Notes under the pieces: generated by a model
Seen by the model: the letters and a program-made list of their open reading frames with translations, nothing else
Databases searched by the model: none
Told to the model about the DNA's origin: nothing
In this document: piece by piece, positions 6,023-7,887 of the stretch
How positions within the stretch are numbered: the first letter of the stretch is position 1
Layout of the letters: every line of letters begins with the position of its first letter
Assembly (NCBI GenBank): GCA_041166025.1
Contig: JBEAMJ010000039.1
Coordinates: 1-7,887, forward strand
DNA: 7,887 nt
Reading direction: 5' to 3'
From: UBA7672 sp041166025
Lineage (GTDB): Bacteria; Pseudomonadota; Alphaproteobacteria; Caulobacterales; Hyphomonadaceae
Program-made: the position numbers and the translations under genes

Positions 6023-7459
6023 TGTCGCAGGCTTGCGGCGCAGGATCGGCAAGCTGGCCATTCGCCTGAAGACCAGAGCATTTACCAGGAGCCCGAACGC
6101 AATACACGCGAAGAGCGTGATCACCATCAGGTGGATATAGTGGATCGGCGTCCAGACAAAGGTGAAGTAAGCATAGAGGCCCGTGCCGAAGATCAGCGCC
6201 GCCATCGCCGCGCGCGCATCAACATTGCCGAACGCCAGCCCGAGGATAAATGCGGACAAGATCGGCATCGACAGCAGCCCGTTGAGTTGCTGGACGAGGT
6301 TGATGATCGAGACGGCGCCCGAATAGACCGGAACGAGCAGGATCGACATCACCATGAACACCAGGGAAATCACGGTGTTGAGCCTCGCGACATTGGGCTG
6401 CGATTTCAGGAACTTCTCGTGCAGGTCGCAGACATAGAGCGTCACCGAAGAATTGAGCACGGATGTGTAACTCGTCAGAACGGCTGCAGCCATGAAGGCG
6501 GCGAAGGCGCCTGAAAGCCAGTCGGGCAGTACGGCATCGACGATGCGGCTGTAGGCCTGGTCGCCAAGCGGGCCGATGAGCTTGAACGCAACCACTCCGG
6601 GCACCACAACGATCGCCGGAATGAAGATGATCCTGATCAGCGTGGCCGCGAGCACGCCCTTCTGGCCTTCCCTTAGCGAAGGCGCCGCCATTGCGCGCTG
6701 TGTGATGGTTTGGTTTGTGCTCCAGTAGAACATCTGGATGAAGATCATGCCTGTGAGGAGGGTCGGCCACGGGATCGGCGAATCCTCGTCCCCGATCATC
6801 GACAGCCGCTCGGCAGGAATGCCCGAGAAGTCGAAGTCTATTGCAGCCATTGCAAGGATCACGACAAGCGCGGCAAGCGCCAGCACGCCGATGCCGGAAA
6901 TCGTGTCATAGACAGCAACCGCGCGCAGGCCGCCTGAGATTGCGTAGGCGGCGCCAACAATCGCGAGCAGGGCGGCGATCACGATCAGCGGCACATCGAT
7001 GCCGAATAGCGTCTTCAGGAACAGCGAGCTCGTATACAGCATGATGGGCAGGTAGATGAACACATTGCCCAAGAGGAAGAGGATCGAGACACTCGCACGC
7101 AGGTATTTCGATCCGTACTTGCGCTCCAGCAGCTCCGTCGTCGTCGTGCAGTTGTTGCGATAGTAGATCGGCAGGAAGATGAAGCAAAGCATCAGGAGCC
7201 CTGCGACGGCCGACAGCTCCCACCAGGCCAGCAGCAGCATCTGGTTGCCGTTCATCCCGACAAGCTGGTCGGTCGACAGGTTTGTCAGGGTGATCGACCC
7301 TGCGACGAACGGCCAGGTCAGGTTTCCACCAGCCAGGAAAAACTCGCGATTAGAGTCGGTCGAGCGGCCGCCCATGCGTCGCACCTGCCAGGCGGTGGCA
7401 AGCGCCATGGCGAGGGTTAGGCCGATGAACACGGCCCACTGCACAAGGCTGTTCTGCAA
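6014..7459 (-). CDS. Sodium:solute symporter (SSS/SLC5 family), probable galactose or galactoside importer
   Basis: A 481-residue inner-membrane symporter, hydrophobic throughout, with about 12-13 membrane spans, driving sugar uptake with sodium. Family marks: REFFLAGGNLTWP (38-50) before the second span, TNLSTDQLVGMNG (59-71), YWSTNQTITQR (245-255), GQKGVL (265-270), and LTSYTSVLNSS (328-338), where Thr329 and Ser330 match the sodium-site serines of Vibrio vSGLT. Aligned by eye with vSGLT, several galactose-contact residues are kept: Gln65, Glu81, Tyr245, Trp246, Gln390. Gln242 stands where vSGLT has Asn260, and the contact Lys294 appears as Arg. The start is TTG, with GGGGAG (7468-7473) eight bases ahead and no in-frame ATG nearby. 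It is convergent with galM; stops overlap by four bases. At 481 residues it is shorter than vSGLT, ending soon after the last span. Family is certain; galactoside specificity is inferred from neighbours. Confidence 0.92.
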   Translation of the reverse strand: MQNSLVQWAVFIGLTLAMALATAWQVRRMGGRSTDSNREFFLAGGNLTWPFVAGSITLTNLSTDQLVGMNGNQMLLLAWWELSAVAGLLMLCFIFLPIYYRNNCTTTTELLERKYGSKYLRASVSILFLLGNVFIYLPIMLYTSSLFLKTLFGIDVPLIVIAALLAIVGAAYAISGGLRAVAVYDTISGIGVLALAALVVILAMAAIDFDFSGIPAERLSMIGDEDSPIPWPTLLTGMIFIQMFYWSTNQTITQRAMAAPSLREGQKGVLAATLIRIIFIPAIVVVPGVVAFKLIGPLGDQAYSRIVDAVLPDWLSGAFAAFMAAAVLTSYTSVLNSSVTLYVCDLHEKFLKSQPNVARLNTVISLVFMVMSILLVPVYSGAVSIINLVQQLNGLLSMPILSAFILGLAFGNVDARAAMAALIFGTGLYAYFTFVWTPIHYIHLMVITLFACIAFGLLVNALVFRRMASLPILRRKPATAD

Positions 7460-7532
7460 GCGTGTCTCTCCCCGATGTCGCGGATGTCTGGCCTGATCGG
7501 TCCTGTTTTCATCTGCCCGCGACGGCGTCCAA

Positions 7533-7562
7533 TTTCTTCAGGCGGGCTGGCCGGGCTGTCAA
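7533..7562 (-). promoter_or_regulatory. Candidate promoter of the symporter gene
   Basis: On the minus strand a perfect TTGACA (-35 type, 7562-7557) is followed after 18 bases by AAGAAA (7538-7533) as a weak -10 box, matching TATAAT at three of six positions. It would start transcription about 65 bases before the TTG codon. The -35 match is good for a GC-rich genome, but the -10 is poor, so this is tentative. Confidence 0.4.
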
Positions 7563-7578
7563 GTTCGCCGACCTGAAG
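7536..7578. repeat. Seven-base inverted repeat flanking the symporter -35 box
   Basis: CTTCAGG (7536-7542) and CCTGAAG (7572-7578) are exact reverse complements with 29 bases between them. The spacer contains the TTGACA box and one arm overlaps the proposed -10. It could be a pair of regulator half-sites or a long-looped hairpin after the upstream gene. A repeat of this size could also occur by chance in a gap this long. Confidence 0.25.
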
Positions 7579-7588
7579 CTGGCGACCG

Positions 7589-7887
7589 CTAGACCGGCAC
7601 GGCTACGTGTTTCCCGGCGAAAACAGCCTGCCAACTTTCGATCTCGCCGACGACGACATCGTCGACCGCGCGTGCGAGGTCCGCGACCTGGCCATACTCG
7701 ACCGCATCGACTGGGCTCTCCAGCAGCTGCGTTATCCGCATGTGGATTGCCGTCAGCCTCTCCGACGTTACGTCTGAAATCGATGAGAAGCGCTCGAAGT
7801 CGCCGAAGTAGCGGATGCCCGCAATCGCCCCGCCAAAGGTCGGCAAGGCAACGCCGAGGAAGGTGAAGAGATAGGAGAGCTCATCGG
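7589..7887 (-). CDS. C-terminal end of a probable SLATT/DUF4231-like membrane protein (partial)
   Basis: Ninety-eight codons plus a TAG, entering from the right edge; the start is outside the window. The visible part begins with a hydrophobic stretch (LFTFLGVALPTFGGAIAGI, first 24 residues), followed by RYFGDFERF and then soluble, probably helical sequence to the end (DLARAVDDVVVGEIESWQAVF). A hydrophobic span followed by IRxxGDFE and a final helix with a Trp near the end resembles, from memory, the C-terminus of SLATT/DUF4231-type two-membrane-helix proteins, sometimes fused to large sensor or TIR-, RyR- or nucleotide-binding parts. That family link is moderate and the rest of the protein cannot be seen. 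Nothing ties it to galactose metabolism. It lies 129 bases upstream of the symporter on the same strand. The coding call is firmer than the family call. Confidence 0.6.
   Translation of the reverse strand, partial: DELSYLFTFLGVALPTFGGAIAGIRYFGDFERFSSISDVTSERLTAIHMRITQLLESPVDAVEYGQVADLARAVDDVVVGEIESWQAVFAGKHVAVPV

Larger units (their letters stand above)
7460..7588 (-). promoter_or_regulatory. Leader and promoter region of the symporter gene
   Basis: This 129-base gap separates the right-edge gene from the symporter on the same strand. Seen: the symporter ribosome binding site GGGGAG (7468-7473), a direct repeat GATGTC at 7474-7479 and 7483-7488, a promoter-like pair (7533-7562), and a seven-base inverted repeat (7536-7542 and 7572-7578). 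No open frame here looks like a real gene; the arginine-rich plus-strand frame crossing it looks like a shadow. The symporter could be transcribed alone or by read-through from the upstream gene. Confidence 0.5.

Noticed and set aside
7474..7488. GATGTC direct repeat before the symporter
   Set aside because: Two six-base copies three bases apart in the leader; too short and too few to call a repeat element or regulator site.
7462..7866. Plus-strand open frame of 134 codons over the right-edge gap and gene
   Set aside because: It is very Arg-rich, has no recognisable domain, and is antisense to the better-supported minus-strand gene over most of its length.
1..7887. Mobile elements, CRISPR arrays, tRNA/rRNA genes, riboswitches
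   Set aside because: No transposase, terminal repeats, regularly spaced repeats, cloverleaf or known aptamer pattern was seen, and nearly all the sequence is covered by intact or edge-cut protein genes.

Overview
This GC-rich window looks like the chromosome of an alphaproteobacterium, perhaps from the Caulobacterales, Hyphomonadales or Sphingomonadales. That placement is inferred from base composition, codon use and protein style, with no rRNA or marker gene to confirm it. Apart from a gene cut off at the right edge, the window is one compact galactoside-use locus.

From left to right it holds: the N-terminal 316 codons of a galactokinase (galK, minus, running off the left edge); an 86-base divergent control region; a complete GH42 beta-galactosidase (plus); a 14-base convergent junction; a complete GH36 alpha-galactosidase (minus); a 57-base divergent control region; a complete galactose mutarotase (galM-like aldose 1-epimerase, plus); a convergent junction where the two stop codons overlap by four bases; a complete sodium:solute symporter of the SSS/SLC5 type (minus, TTG start); a 129-base gap with that symporter's likely promoter; and the last 98 codons of a probable SLATT/DUF4231-like membrane protein (minus, entering from the right edge).

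The genes fit one pathway. The symporter would bring in a galactose-containing solute. The two galactosidases, neither with a signal peptide, would cut alpha- and beta-linked galactose in the cytoplasm. The mutarotase would interconvert the anomers, and galactokinase would make galactose-1-phosphate. No galT, galE, transcriptional regulator or outer-membrane receptor lies in the window. The odd feature is the layout: every one of these five neighbours is on the opposite strand to the next, so within the window none shares a transcript with another pathway gene. Control would have to be coordinated through the two short divergent regions and the symporter promoter.

I see no mobile element, CRISPR array, tRNA, rRNA or broken gene. 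The individual enzyme families are well known. The points worth checking are the natural substrate (both alpha and beta linkages), the lost zinc-cysteine cluster in the GH42 enzyme, the strand layout and its possible operators, and the truncated gene at the right edge.
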